From contig NZ_JAUYNP010000304.1 of the NCBI RefSeq assembly GCF_030696055.1, positions 1-52,607 of the forward strand: 52,607 bases of DNA. Reading direction: 5' to 3'. The stretch is from Pseudomonas sp. (lineage in GTDB: Bacteria > Pseudomonadota > Gammaproteobacteria > Pseudomonadales > Pseudomonadaceae). Positions 28,248 to 38,260 of this stretch are shown in pieces (position 1 is the stretch's first letter; every line of letters begins with the position of its first letter). The notes below the pieces were generated by a model, which saw only the letters and a program-made list of their open reading frames with translations, was not told the DNA's origin and did no database searches. The position numbers and the translations under genes were made by a program.

Positions 28248-29501
28248 ATGAATGCGATCTCACGCCTGACTGCCGCTATCTCCCTGGTCTCTCTGCTGCC
28301 ACTGGCTGCCCATGCCGGTGAAGTGGAGGTGCTGCACTGGTGGACCTCGGGCGGCGAAAAACGCGCCGCCGATACCCTGCAGAAACTGGTCGAAGCCAAG
28401 GGCCATAGCTGGAAGGACTTCGCCGTCGCCGGCGGTGGTGGCGAGGCGGCCATGACCGTGCTGAAGACCCGCGCCGTGTCCGGCAACCCGCCGGCCGCCG
28501 CGCAGATCAAGGGTCCGGATATTCAGGAGTGGGGCGAGCTGGGCTTGCTCGCCGACCTCAATGGCGTGGCCGCCGAGCAGCAGTGGGACAGCCTGCTGCC
28601 CGAGCAGGTGGCCAACGTGATGAAGTACCAGGGCGACTATGTGGCGGTGCCGATCAACGTGCACCGGGTCAACTGGCTGTGGATCAACCCCGAAGTGTTC
28701 GCCAAGGCTGGCGCCACCCCGCCGACCAGCCTCGCCGAATTCTTCGTCGCCGCCGACAAGCTCAAGGCGGCCGGCTTTATTGCCCTGGCCCATGGCGGCC
28801 AGCCCTGGCAGGACGGCACAGTGTTCGAGGACCTGGCCTTCAGCATTCTCGGCGCCGAGGGCTATCGCAAGGCCTTCGTCGAGCAGGACAAGGCGACCCT
28901 GACCGGGGCCAAGATGGTCGAGGTGTTCGCCGCCCTGCAGAAACTCCACGGCTATATCGATGCCGACGCCGCCGGGCGCGACTGGAACACCGCCGCGGGC
29001 CTGGTGATCAACGGCAAGGCCGGCATGCAGGTGATGGGCGACTGGGCCAAGAGCGAATGGACCGCCGCCGGCAAGGTCGCCGGCAAGGACTACCAGTGCC
29101 TGCCATTCCCCGGCAGCCAGGGCAGCTTCGCCTACAACATCGACTCCCTGGCCATGTTCAAGCTCAGCGACGCGGACAACCGCAAGGCCCAGGAAGACCT
29201 GGCGCGGATCATCATGGGGCCGGAGTTCCAGCAGTTCTTCAACCAGAACAAGGGCTCGATCCCGGTGCGCCTGGATCAGGACATGAGCAGCTTCGACGCC
29301 TGCGCCCAGGCCTCGATGCAGGACTTCAAGGCAGCCGCGGCCAGCGGTGGCCTGCAGCCGAGCCTGGCCCACGGCATGGCCGCCTCCAGCTATGTGCAGG
29401 GCGCGGTGTTCGATGTGGTGACCAACTTCTTCAACGACCCCAAGGCCGACCCGCACAAGGCTGCCCAGCAGCTGGCCGCGGCCATCGAAGCGGTGCAGTA
29501 A
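28248..29501 (+). CDS. gltB: Periplasmic glucose/sugar-binding protein of the ABC transporter
   Basis: This 417-residue solute-binding protein (also called GtsA in some pseudomonads) delivers glucose to GltFGK. A 23-residue signal peptide ends at AAHA before [18 protein letters not shown], the usual start of the mature family-1 sugar-binding fold. Aromatic residues for sugar stacking ([11 protein letters not shown]) are visible. The start at 28248, rather than 11 codons upstream, gives a proper signal peptide and AAAGG nine bases before. It leads the transport operon, followed by two permeases and the ATPase. Confidence 0.93.
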   Translation: MNAISRLTAAISLVSLLPLAAHAGEVEVLHWWTSGGEKRAADTLQKLVEAKGHSWKDFAVAGGGGEAAMTVLKTRAVSGNPPAAAQIKGPDIQEWGELGLLADLNGVAAEQQWDSLLPEQVANVMKYQGDYVAVPINVHRVNWLWINPEVFAKAGATPPTSLAEFFVAADKLKAAGFIALAHGGQPWQDGTVFEDLAFSILGAEGYRKAFVEQDKATLTGAKMVEVFAALQKLHGYIDADAAGRDWNTAAGLVINGKAGMQVMGDWAKSEWTAAGKVAGKDYQCLPFPGSQGSFAYNIDSLAMFKLSDADNRKAQEDLARIIMGPEFQQFFNQNKGSIPVRLDQDMSSFDACAQASMQDFKAAAASGGLQPSLAHGMAASSYVQGAVFDVVTNFFNDPKADPHKAAQQLAAAIEAVQ

Positions 29502-29632
29502 GGCAGGCCGCCCCGGCCGCCGCTGAACGGCGGCTGTCGTAGGGCGGGTGCAACCCGCCGGTTTCCAAATCTGTTTTCTCCCAGCGCCTGCTTTATAAGC
29601 AAGCGCCGCGGGATCGGCCGTGTCGGTTTTTA

Positions 29633-29697
29633 TGTAGGAGCCAGCTTGCTGGCGATCAGCGCGCTGACCATGGATCGCCAGCAAGCTGGCTCCTACA
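29633..29697. repeat. REP palindrome, family 1, between gltB and gltF
   Basis: TGTAGGAGCCAGCTTGCTGG and its reverse complement enclose a 25-base loop. A smaller hairpin GTAGGGCGGGTGCAACCCGC lies upstream at about 29539. Such hairpins after a binding-protein gene often protect its mRNA and lower permease expression. Confidence 0.9.
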
Positions 29698-29725
29698 GGT
29701 GGTGTATCAAGCAACGGAGTTACCC

Positions 29726-30634
29726 ATGAGCTCAATAGCAGTCTTTACCAAGGCCTCACCGCTGGATGCGCTGCAACGCTGGCTGCCCAAGCTGGTGTTG
29801 GCACCGAGCATGCTGATAGTGCTGGTCGGCTTCTACGGCTACATCCTGTGGACCTTCCTGCTGTCGTTCACCGGCTCGCGTTTTATGCCCAGCTATTCCT
29901 GGGTCGGGCTGCAGCAGTACCAGCGCCTGCTGGACAACGACCGCTGGTGGGTGGCGAGCAAGAACCTGCTGGTGTTCGGCGGCCTGTTTATCGGCATCAG
30001 CCTGGTACTCGGCGTGCTGCTGGCGGTGCTGCTGGACCAGCGCATCCGCCGCGAAGGTTTTATCCGCACCATCTTTCTCTACCCCATGGCGCTGTCGATG
30101 ATAGTCACAGGCACCGCCTGGAAATGGCTGCTCAACCCCGGCCTGGGCCTGGACAAGCTGCTGCGCGACTGGGGCTGGGAGGGCCTGCGCTTCGACTGGC
30201 TGGTGGACCCGGAGCGGGTGGTCTACTGCCTGGTGATGGCCGCGGTGTGGCAGTCTTCGGGCTTCGTCATGGCGCTGTTCTTGGCGGGGTTGAGAGGGGT
30301 GGATCAGTCGATTATCCGCGCCGCCCAGGTGGACGGCGCCAGCCTGCCGAATATCTACCTGCGCATCGTGCTGCCGAGCCTGGGCCCGGTGTTCTTCAGC
30401 GCGCTGATGATCCTCGCGCATATCGCGATCAAGAGCTTCGACCTGGTGGCCTCGATGACCGCCGGCGGCCCCGGTTACTCCTCCGATCTGCCGGCGATGT
30501 TTATGTACGCCCACACCTTTACCCGCGGCCAGATGGGCCTCGGCGCCGCCAGCGCGATGCTGATGCTCGGCGCGGTGCTGGCGATCCTGGTGCCCTACCT
30601 GTACTCCGAACTGCGAGGCAAACGCCATGACTAA
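29726..30634 (+). CDS. gltF: Glucose ABC transporter permease 1
   Basis: The 302-residue integral membrane protein has six predicted helices and the inner-membrane ATPase contact motif (EAA-type) around AALRGVDQSIIRAAQVDGASLPNIYLRIVLP, with the usual A-x-x-D-G core. It belongs to the MalF/UgpA group. ATG 29726 follows CGGAG by seven bases, whereas the earlier in-frame start has none. It overlaps gltG by eight bases (ATGACTAA), so the two permeases are made together. Confidence 0.93.
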   Translation: MSSIAVFTKASPLDALQRWLPKLVLAPSMLIVLVGFYGYILWTFLLSFTGSRFMPSYSWVGLQQYQRLLDNDRWWVASKNLLVFGGLFIGISLVLGVLLAVLLDQRIRREGFIRTIFLYPMALSMIVTGTAWKWLLNPGLGLDKLLRDWGWEGLRFDWLVDPERVVYCLVMAAVWQSSGFVMALFLAGLRGVDQSIIRAAQVDGASLPNIYLRIVLPSLGPVFFSALMILAHIAIKSFDLVASMTAGGPGYSSDLPAMFMYAHTFTRGQMGLGAASAMLMLGAVLAILVPYLYSELRGKRHD

Positions 30635-31460
30635 GCCCGTCTTTAGCCTTAGCCGTGTGGCCATCTACGCAACCCTGCTGGCGGCCTGCGCGGTGTACCT
30701 GATTCCGCTGCTGATCATGCTGCTGACCAGCTTCAAGAGCCCGGAGGATATCCGCAGCGGCAACCTGCTGTCCTGGCCGGATGTGATCACCGCCATCGGC
30801 TGGATCAAGGCCTGGGACGGTGTCGGCGGCTACTTCTGGAACTCGGTGAAGATCACCATTCCGGCGGTGTTGATTTCCACCTTGCTCGGCGCGCTGAACG
30901 GCTATGTGTTGGCCATGTGGCGCTTCCGTGGCTCGCAGCTGTTCTTCGGCCTGCTGCTGTTCGGCTGCTTCCTGCCGTTCCAGGTGGTGCTGCTGCCGGC
31001 GTCCTTCACCCTCGGCCAGCTCGGCCTGGCCAACACCACCGGCGGCCTGGTGCTGATCCATGTGGTCTACGGCCTGGCCTTCACCACGCTGTTCTTTCGC
31101 AACTACTACGTGAGCATTCCGGACGCCCTGGTGCGGGCCGCGCGCCTGGATGGCGCGGGCTTCTTCACCATCTTCGGACGGATTCTGCTGCCGATGTCGA
31201 TCCCCATCGTCATGGTCTGCCTGATCTGGCAGTTCACCCAAATCTGGAACGACTTCCTCTTCGGCGTGGTGTTCGCCAGCGGCGATACCCAGCCGATCAC
31301 GGTGGCGCTGAACAACCTGGTCAACACCAGCACCGGGGCCAAGGAATACAACGTCGATATGGCCGCCGCGATGATCGCCGGCCTGCCGACCCTGGTGGTC
31401 TACGTGCTGGCCGGTAAGTATTTCCTGCGCGGCCTTACCGCCGGCGCGGTCAAAGGTTAA
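30627..31460 (+). CDS. gltG: Glucose ABC transporter permease 2
   Basis: The 277-residue MalG/UgpE-type permease has six helices and the EAA loop IPDALVRAARLDGAGFFTIF. It pairs with GltF to form the membrane channel that GltK energises. Its start lies within the last codons of gltF. After it comes a 192-base gap filled by modular palindrome F, so gltK expression may be set apart from the permeases. Confidence 0.93.
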   Translation: MTKPVFSLSRVAIYATLLAACAVYLIPLLIMLLTSFKSPEDIRSGNLLSWPDVITAIGWIKAWDGVGGYFWNSVKITIPAVLISTLLGALNGYVLAMWRFRGSQLFFGLLLFGCFLPFQVVLLPASFTLGQLGLANTTGGLVLIHVVYGLAFTTLFFRNYYVSIPDALVRAARLDGAGFFTIFGRILLPMSIPIVMVCLIWQFTQIWNDFLFGVVFASGDTQPITVALNNLVNTSTGAKEYNVDMAAAMIAGLPTLVVYVLAGKYFLRGLTAGAVKG

Positions 31461-31463
31461 AGC

Positions 31464-31640
31464 TGCTGCGCTCGGTCATGCGGCGTTGGAATCCGGCTCG
31501 GAAAGCCGCTTGCGGCTAACGCACTTCAGTGCGGCCCGAAGGGGCGAGCGAAGCGAGTCATGCTCATTTAGCGGCCTAAACTCCGCTTCCTCGCCGGATT
31601 CCGCCTTGCCTGACCTTCGCTCGCGACACTTCAACGATAT
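31464..31640. repeat. Modular palindrome, copy F, with an inserted small-hairpin segment
   Basis: The core is recognisable (GCGTTGGAATCCGGCTCGG ... CATGCTCATTTA at 31560-31571 ... CCTCGCCGGATTCCGCCTTG). About 65 bases of small palindromes (GCCGCTTGCGGC, CACTTCAGTG) interrupt the left half. It lies between gltG and gltK. Confidence 0.65.
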
Positions 31641-31652
31641 TGGAGAGATGAA

Positions 31653-32804
31653 ATGGCAACCCTCGAACTGCGCAACGTCAACAAGTCCTACGGCAGCGGC
31701 CTGGCGGACACCCTGAAAAATATCGAGATATCCATCGATTCCGGCGAGTTCCTGATCCTGGTCGGCCCCTCGGGCTGCGGCAAATCCACATTGATGAACT
31801 GCATCGCCGGCCTGGAAGATATCAGCGGCGGGGCGATTCTGGTGGACGGTGCCGACATCAGCGGCATGAGCCCCAAGGACCGCGATATCGCCATGGTCTT
31901 TCAGTCCTATGCGCTGTACCCGACCATGACGGTGAAGGACAACATCGCCTTCGGCCTGAAGATGCGCAAGATGGCCCCGGCGGCCATCGAGGCAGAAGTG
32001 GCGCGGGTGGCCAAGCTGCTGCAGATCGAGCACCTGCTGGCGCGCAAACCCGGCCAGCTGTCCGGCGGCCAGCAGCAGCGCGTGGCCATGGGCCGGGCGC
32101 TGGCGCGGCGGCCGAAGATCTACCTGTTCGATGAGCCGCTGTCCAACCTCGACGCCAAGCTGCGGGTGGAGATGCGCACCGAAATCAAGCTGATGCACCA
32201 GCGCCTGAAGACCACCACCGTCTACGTCACCCACGACCAGATCGAGGCCATGACCCTGGGCGACAAGGTGGCGGTGATGAAGGACGGCATCATCCAGCAG
32301 TTCGGAACCCCGCGGGAGATCTACAACGATCCGGCCAATCTGTTCGTGGCGAGCTTTATCGGTTCGCCGCCGATGAACTTTATTCCCCTGCGTTTGCAAC
32401 GCCGCGACGGTCAGTTGCTGGCCTTGCTCGACAGTGGTCAGGCGCGTTGCGAACTGCCTCTGGGCGCTATGGGGGAGGGCTTCGAGAACCGCGAGGTGAT
32501 CCTCGGTATCCGTCCCGAGCAGATCCAACTGGCCACGGCCGAAACGCGCAATCAGTCGTCGATTCGCGCCGAGGTCGAGGTGATAGAACCCACCGGCCCG
32601 GACACCCTGGTGTTCGTCTGCCTGAACCAGACCAAGGTGTGCTGCCGCCTGGCCCCGGACGACGCGCCGCAGGTGGGGCAAACCCTGGAGCTGCAGTTCG
32701 ATCCGAGCAAGCTGCTGCTGTTCGACGCGCAAAGCGGTGAGCGCCTATTGCCGGGCAAGTCGCAGCCGGTCGAACGCAAGGTCACTCAGTTAAAGCTCGG
32801 CTAG
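31653..32804 (+). CDS. gltK: Glucose ABC transporter ATP-binding subunit
   Basis: The 383-residue MalK/UgpC-type ATPase has Walker A (GPSGCGKST), Q-loop (VFQSYALYP), signature LSGGQQQR, Walker B ([12 protein letters not shown]) and the H-loop (VTHDQIEAM). A C-terminal TOBE regulatory domain follows (about 245-383). It powers GltFG and in some systems also other sugar permeases. GAGATGAA precedes ATG 31653. All catalytic residues are present. Confidence 0.95.
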   Translation: MATLELRNVNKSYGSGLADTLKNIEISIDSGEFLILVGPSGCGKSTLMNCIAGLEDISGGAILVDGADISGMSPKDRDIAMVFQSYALYPTMTVKDNIAFGLKMRKMAPAAIEAEVARVAKLLQIEHLLARKPGQLSGGQQQRVAMGRALARRPKIYLFDEPLSNLDAKLRVEMRTEIKLMHQRLKTTTVYVTHDQIEAMTLGDKVAVMKDGIIQQFGTPREIYNDPANLFVASFIGSPPMNFIPLRLQRRDGQLLALLDSGQARCELPLGAMGEGFENREVILGIRPEQIQLATAETRNQSSIRAEVEVIEPTGPDTLVFVCLNQTKVCCRLAPDDAPQVGQTLELQFDPSKLLLFDAQSGERLLPGKSQPVERKVTQLKLG

Positions 32805-32850
32805 CTGGGGACTTCACCGAACCCGCGCTTCGGCGGTTATCCGAGGATTC

Positions 32851-32917
32851 GTAGCCCGGATGCAATCCGGGGACACCACGACACGACGAAACCATTCCCG
32901 GATTGCATCCGGGCTAC
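32851..32917. repeat. REP palindrome, family 2, between gltK and the porin gene
   Basis: GTAGCCCGGATGCAATCCGG and its reverse complement enclose a loop of about 27 bases. Confidence 0.9.
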
Positions 32918-32971
32918 GGCGCTAAAGCGGCGTTGCCTGCTGATCCGCCGCTAGCGACTGCAAGGCAATAA

Positions 32972-34273
<1,302 letters not shown>

Positions 34274-34308
34274 CTCGGTGTCGCTGAGCGTATTCAATAG
34301 GTGCCGGC

Positions 34309-35211
34309 ATGCCGCTGCTTAAACCGCAGCCGGTGACGGCACAGGCAACCCGGCCGGGGGCTGCTGCAGAGCATCCCCTGGCCGGGTTGTTTGCGCCTGC
34401 TGGCGAGCCCGGCATGCGCTGGGTCACGCATCAGCAGCGCGACTTGCTGCTGATCGAGCATGCGCGCTTTCAGGCGGTGTTCAGCCGCCAGGGCGGGCAG
34501 CTTCTGCATTTTCAACCCCGTGGCCAACGGCCCTGGCTCTGGTGTGCCAGCCACTGGCCGCGGGGTGGGGCGATTCGCGGTGGAGTGCCAGTGTGCTGGC
34601 CCTGGTTCGGTCGGCATCCCAGCGAGAGCGGCTGGCCGTCTCATGGCTGGGCGCGGCTGAGCGACTGGGAGCTGCTCGACTGCACAATGGACGAGCAGAG
34701 CGTGCGCCTGCGCTGGCAGCTGCAGCTGTGGGATTGGCAGGTATGCCTGGAAGCCGAGCTGGGCGATGGCATGGCTTTACGCCTGAGCAGCAGCCATCAG
34801 GACAGTCAGCCCTGCCAGCTTAGCCATGCCCTGCATGCCTACTGGCGCATCAGCGATGTGGTGCGGGTGGCGCTGCTCGGCCTGGATGGCGCCCAGGGTC
34901 ACGACCTGCTCAAGCGAGCGGAGTGCCTGCAGCAGGGCGAGTTGCGCAGCGAGGATGGCTGTCACCGCATCTATCGCCACGCCGGCATGCTGCAGTTGCA
35001 GGACCTGGCCTGGCAGCGGCGTTTGCTGATCGATACCAGCGGCGGCGCCAATACTGTGGTCTGGCACCCGGGTAGCCGGCCCCTGACCGATGTCAGGTGG
35101 AACGAGACCCTGGGCTTTCTCAGCGTGCAGGCGGCCAGTTGCGCCACCGACAGCCTGTGCCTGGCGCCGGGGCGGGAGGCCGTGCTGGAACTCAAGGCGC
35201 GCTTGGGATGA
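34309..35211 (+). CDS. Hexose-6-phosphate mutarotase / aldose 1-epimerase-like (YeaD)
   Basis: The 300-residue protein has the galactose-mutarotase fold of the YeaD group: GGAIRGGVPVCWPWFG, HGWARLSDWEL with the catalytic His, and a late Glu in VRWNETLGFLSVQ-like context. It interconverts the anomers of glucose-6-phosphate, feeding Zwf with the beta form. It closes the transport half of the glucose locus; in related genomes hexR follows closely, but here the SUF block intervenes. The start at 34309 is the first ATG after the porin stop and has only a weak GGTG signal. Confidence 0.88.
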   Translation: MPLLKPQPVTAQATRPGAAAEHPLAGLFAPAGEPGMRWVTHQQRDLLLIEHARFQAVFSRQGGQLLHFQPRGQRPWLWCASHWPRGGAIRGGVPVCWPWFGRHPSESGWPSHGWARLSDWELLDCTMDEQSVRLRWQLQLWDWQVCLEAELGDGMALRLSSSHQDSQPCQLSHALHAYWRISDVVRVALLGLDGAQGHDLLKRAECLQQGELRSEDGCHRIYRHAGMLQLQDLAWQRRLLIDTSGGANTVVWHPGSRPLTDVRWNETLGFLSVQAASCATDSLCLAPGREAVLELKARLG

Positions 35212-35269
35212 GAGGCTAGTGTGCTGCCTCAGAATTACTGATGCCGGCGAAATAGTTCGGATAGCACTC

Positions 35270-35336
35270 TGTAGGAGCCCGCTTGCTGGCGATCTTCGGT
35301 GCCTGTTAGCGGATCGCCAGCAAGCTGGCTCCTACA
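35270..35336. repeat. REP palindrome, family 1, at the left border of the SUF insert
   Basis: TGTAGGAGCCCGCTTGCTGG (one change from the other copies) pairs with CCAGCAAGCTGGCTCCTACA. It is the last backbone-type sequence before the insert. Confidence 0.88.
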
Positions 35337-35410
35337 AAACCGGTGGCGCCCCGACGGGCAGCGGCTCGACCGGGAAAACGATTATTACCAGACAGGCTCC
35401 TAGCGGCCGC

Positions 35411-36082
35411 TTAGTGCTCGGCACTTGGAGTCGCGAGTATGCGGTAGGTGCAGCGGCGGTCGCCGGCGAGGAAGTGCTCGACGCGCTCGACCGTGACGCC
35501 GTCGCCGAGTACCTCACGGAATAGCCTCAGCTCGCCGCCGCAGAGTTGGCTGCAGAAGTGCGCAGCCTTGGCGATCGCGCAGTGGTTTTCCACCAGTTCG
35601 AGGGTCCCGTCCTGGGCCGGCCGGCACTCGGCCATAAAGCCTTCCGCGCAGCGGATCTTCACCAGGGCGGCCACTCGCTGGTCGAGCGGCAGGTCCTGGT
35701 GCGGCATCTGCGTGCGATAGGCGGCCACCTGCTTGCGCGTCCAGCCGTCGGTCAGGCGTTCCAGGCCTTCATCGCCGAAGGTGCTCTGCACCACCTGCAG
35801 CATGTCGACCGCCAGCCCCGCATGCTGATCCGGAAAGCGCGCATCGGCCTTGGGCGTCAGGCGCCAGATGCGCGCGGGGCGGCCGATCTTGCGCTGCTCG
35901 TCGCTGAACTCGACCAGGCCCTCGCCAGAGAGGACGGCAAGGTGCTGGCGCACGGCCATGGCCGTCACCCCCAGCTGCTGCGCGACTCGCGCCGTGGCCT
36001 GGGGCCCGTCCCGCTTGAGCAGGAAGAGCACGCGATCCCGACCGGAACCGGGGGCCTCGGCATTCTGGCTGGCAGCGCGCAT
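35411..36082 (-). CDS. sufR: Iron-sulfur-dependent regulator, SufR type
   Basis: The 223-residue protein has an N-terminal winged helix (about 15-80, LLKRDGPQATARVAQQLGVT then AVRQHLAVLSGEGLVEF). Its C-terminal domain carries the SufR cysteine pattern NHCAIAKAAHFCSQLC...RRCTY. SufR represses suf genes while holding an Fe-S cluster and releases them under iron or oxidative stress. ATG 36082 was chosen because AAGGGA is seven bases upstream; ATG 36100 has no such site. It is divergent from the Rieske gene, and an ATACTT-N3-AAA element overlaps its start region, which suggests autoregulation. Confidence 0.85.
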   Translation of the reverse strand: MRAASQNAEAPGSGRDRVLFLLKRDGPQATARVAQQLGVTAMAVRQHLAVLSGEGLVEFSDEQRKIGRPARIWRLTPKADARFPDQHAGLAVDMLQVVQSTFGDEGLERLTDGWTRKQVAAYRTQMPHQDLPLDQRVAALVKIRCAEGFMAECRPAQDGTLELVENHCAIAKAAHFCSQLCGGELRLFREVLGDGVTVERVEHFLAGDRRCTYRILATPSAEH

Positions 36083-36098
36083 CGCAGCTTCCCTTTGC

Positions 36099-36114
36099 AT
36101 ACTTAGGAAAGTTC
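36099..36114. promoter_or_regulatory. Candidate SufR operator at sufR/Rieske
   Basis: ATACTTAGGAAAGTTC contains the dyad ACTT-N4-AAGT and matches the two tandem elements at 40124-40155. A TTGACA -35-like hexamer on the plus strand begins at 36119, so the site could control both directions. Inference from repetition of the motif. Confidence 0.4.
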
Positions 36115-36221
36115 ATTATTGACAATCTAGGCGCGAGCGTCTAGCTGTTAAGTCTGGCGGCTGCGGCGTGCTGCGGTCGCGGCCTGGAGCTGCGAGCGGC
36201 GGTCGCCCCTGGAGTAGTGCC

Positions 36222-36527
36222 ATGAGTGAATTCGTCAAGGTCGCCCGCGTCGGCGACATCCAGCCGGGTAGCGGCAAGACCGTGACCCTGGGGGCGACCC
36301 CCGTCGCGCTGTTCAACGTGGACGGCCAGTACTACGCCATCCACAACAACTGCCCGCACGAGGACGGCCCGCTGGGCGAAGGCACGCTCTGCGGCTGCGT
36401 GGTGACCTGCCCGGTGCATGCCTACGAGTTCGACGTGACCAGCGGCGCATGCCTCACTGAACCGGTCTATCGAGTCGAGCAGTTCGAGGTGCGGGTGGAC
36501 GGCGAGGACATTCTGCTGCGGCTGTAG
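36222..36527 (+). CDS. Rieske-type [2Fe-2S] ferredoxin (NirD-like) of the SUF cluster
   Basis: The 101-residue soluble protein carries Cys44-Pro-His46 and Cys63-Pro-Val-His66, the two halves of a Rieske cluster site, spaced 16 residues apart as usual. Small Rieske proteins of this kind occur inside the suf operons of many Actinobacteria, where they are thought to carry electrons or serve as a target; their exact role is not settled. GGAG lies nine bases before ATG 36222. It is divergent from sufR and points towards sufB, but the AraC-FMO block now lies in between. Confidence 0.88.
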   Translation: MSEFVKVARVGDIQPGSGKTVTLGATPVALFNVDGQYYAIHNNCPHEDGPLGEGTLCGCVVTCPVHAYEFDVTSGACLTEPVYRVEQFEVRVDGEDILLRL

Positions 36528-36603
36528 GCGGGTCGATGCTGCGGAGCATGCGCATATGTCGGTGGACAAGAAAGCGTTGCCCTGCGCCAATCAGAATCAC
36601 CGC

Positions 36604-36634
36604 GTAGGGTGGAAAACCGCGCAGCGTTTTCCAC
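36604..36634. repeat. Small inverted repeat (GTAGGGTGGAAAAC type)
   Basis: GGTGGAAAAC and GTTTTCCAC pair across a short CGCGCA loop, starting with the GTAG of REP-like repeats. It lies between the Rieske gene and the converging AraC gene. Confidence 0.5.
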
Positions 36635-36677
36635 TGCGGAGCATCCAGGCTACCTCGCCACCACGACGTCGGAGAGC

Positions 36678-37697
36678 TCATTCGCTCGACTCGGTCGCCC
36701 CACGGCTACGTCCGTCCGAGGCGGCGAATGTCGAAGGCCGAAACTGCCTCGGCGTCGCCCCAACCACCTTGCGCATCATTCGCCTGAGCGCTGTGGCATC
36801 GCCGTAACCCACACGCTCGGCAACCTGTTCGACGGTTAGCTTGCTGGTCTCCAGCAGAGTCCGGGCCTTGTTCAGTCGAACGCTTTGCAACAAGGCCAAA
36901 GTACTCCGGCCTGTAGCCGCTCGCACATGGCGAGAAAGCGTACGCTCGGAGACGCACAGCTCCGCCGCCAGCTCGCTAATGCTAGGCAGGTTCGGCAAGG
37001 CTGAATCGATCCGGGCAGTCAGCTTCGCGATCAGTTCATTGCCATTGGCGAACATCGTTGGCAGCACGAATGGCGCTTGGTTTTGTCGCCCATCGATCAA
37101 CAACACTCGCGACACGGCATCCGCCAGTGCCACACCGAAACGGGTGCGCAGCAGGTGCAGCATCAGATCGGTTTGCGCCAGTGCGGCGCCCGCTGTCACG
37201 AGCGCTCCATCGGCTACCACCATGCGATCCGCATCGACCGTGCAGCGTGGCTCCAAGCGTTGCAGCGCTGGCGCCAACCACCAGGAGGTAGTCGCCTTCC
37301 TGCCAACCAGGAGACCTGCCGCCTGAAGCAGGAAAACGGCCGAACATGAGGCTGCAATGGCCCCTCCTGCGCGACCCTGCACCCCAAGGGCTTCGATTGC
37401 GCGCTGCGCATCGGGATGCGCGAGACGACTCGCTACGTCGGAAGGATTCTCGAGCCCAAGTCCCGGCACTATCCAGGTAGAGCGATCCGCGCTCACCTCC
37501 TTAGGCAAAGGTTGCGCCTGAATGCTCAGACCATTGCCGAGCCGGGTCTCAGGTTGAGCAATGGCGTAGGTGCGCCAACTTGGCTTGGCCACGCCGAGGC
37601 GTTCGGCCATTGCCGCGGCGGCCGAGAGCATGTCCAGCGTCACCGCCACGCTCGACGGATAGGCGCCGGACAAAATCAACACGGTGAAATCTACCAT
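36678..37697 (-). CDS. AraC-family regulator with DJ-1/PfpI-like domain (GlxA/FtrA type)
   Basis: The 339-residue protein combines an N-terminal amidotransferase-like domain (about 1-185, FTVLILSGAYPSSVAVTLDM and the nucleophile-elbow-like GAIAASCSAVFLLQAAGLL) with two AraC helix-turn-helix motifs at the C-terminus (ELAAELCVSERTLSRHVRAA and VEQVAERVGYGDATALRRMM). Such regulators respond to small metabolites. It faces away from the tautomerase-FMO-GFA genes, with about 100 bases between, so it is probably their activator. ATG 37697 fits the family's start although the ribosome site is poor. Confidence 0.88.
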   Translation of the reverse strand: MVDFTVLILSGAYPSSVAVTLDMLSAAAAMAERLGVAKPSWRTYAIAQPETRLGNGLSIQAQPLPKEVSADRSTWIVPGLGLENPSDVASRLAHPDAQRAIEALGVQGRAGGAIAASCSAVFLLQAAGLLVGRKATTSWWLAPALQRLEPRCTVDADRMVVADGALVTAGAALAQTDLMLHLLRTRFGVALADAVSRVLLIDGRQNQAPFVLPTMFANGNELIAKLTARIDSALPNLPSISELAAELCVSERTLSRHVRAATGRSTLALLQSVRLNKARTLLETSKLTVEQVAERVGYGDATALRRMMRKVVGATPRQFRPSTFAASDGRSRGATESSE

Positions 37698-37794
37698 GGC
37701 TGAAAGCGCTCGAAAGATGTCAAAACAGACGCTGTAAGCCTGGGTCCAGGCGGGCTCCAATACAAGCCCAGATTCACTGACCAGGAAGAGAAAA

Positions 37795-38250
37795 GTGCCA
37801 AACATTCTCGTCAAGATTCCGCAAGGCTCATTCCCCGCCGAACACCGCGCCACGCTCATGCGCAAGCTAAACGACGCCGCCGCAACGGCCGAGCAGATTC
37901 CGCAAGACCAGAACAAGCGCTTCTTTTGCTGGGTCGTTGTCGACGAAGTCGAACCGGGCTCATTGACCTGCGGCGCGCTCGACATGACCGCTCAGGTCCT
38001 GCCGTGCATCGCAATGATCTACGTGCCGGCGGGGGTCGTGGACGATGCGGCGCGGGCCAGCTATGCCAAATTGGTTCACGAGGCGTTTGTACAGGCCCTG
38101 CCGGCGACCGAGAAAAGGCAGCTGGCAACCTCGGTTATGTTGCACGACGTGATCGACGGTACCTGGGGCGCGAACGGCGCTATCTGGAGGCTCCCCGAGC
38201 TTGCCAAGGCCTCGGGCTACGCCCATCTCCAAGCACTGGTTGCGGATTGA
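37795..38250 (+). CDS. Tautomerase-superfamily-like protein
   Basis: The 151-residue protein begins with Met-Pro, and Pro would become the N-terminal catalytic base of 4-oxalocrotonate tautomerase-type enzymes. The opening PNILVKIPQGSFPAEHRATL and the FFCWVVVDEV strand agree with that fold. It is longer than classic 62-residue members and closer to MIF- or MSAD-like proteins. GTG 37795 follows AGGAAGAG by six bases; there is no ATG nearby. The FMO gene starts 10 bases after its stop, so the two form an operon. The substrate is unknown. Confidence 0.75.
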   Translation: MPNILVKIPQGSFPAEHRATLMRKLNDAAATAEQIPQDQNKRFFCWVVVDEVEPGSLTCGALDMTAQVLPCIAMIYVPAGVVDDAARASYAKLVHEAFVQALPATEKRQLATSVMLHDVIDGTWGANGAIWRLPELAKASGYAHLQALVAD

Positions 38251-38260
38251 GGAGCAACAG

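Noticed and set aside
35212..35410. Attachment site or integrase at the left border of the suf insert
   Set aside because: Only a REP palindrome and unremarkable sequence are present; no integrase gene and no direct repeat with the right border (48494-48560) was found by eye.
36119..36147. Sigma-70 promoter TTGACA-N17-TAGCTG before the Rieske gene
   Set aside because: The -35 is ideal but the -10 is poor; mentioned only in the operator entry.
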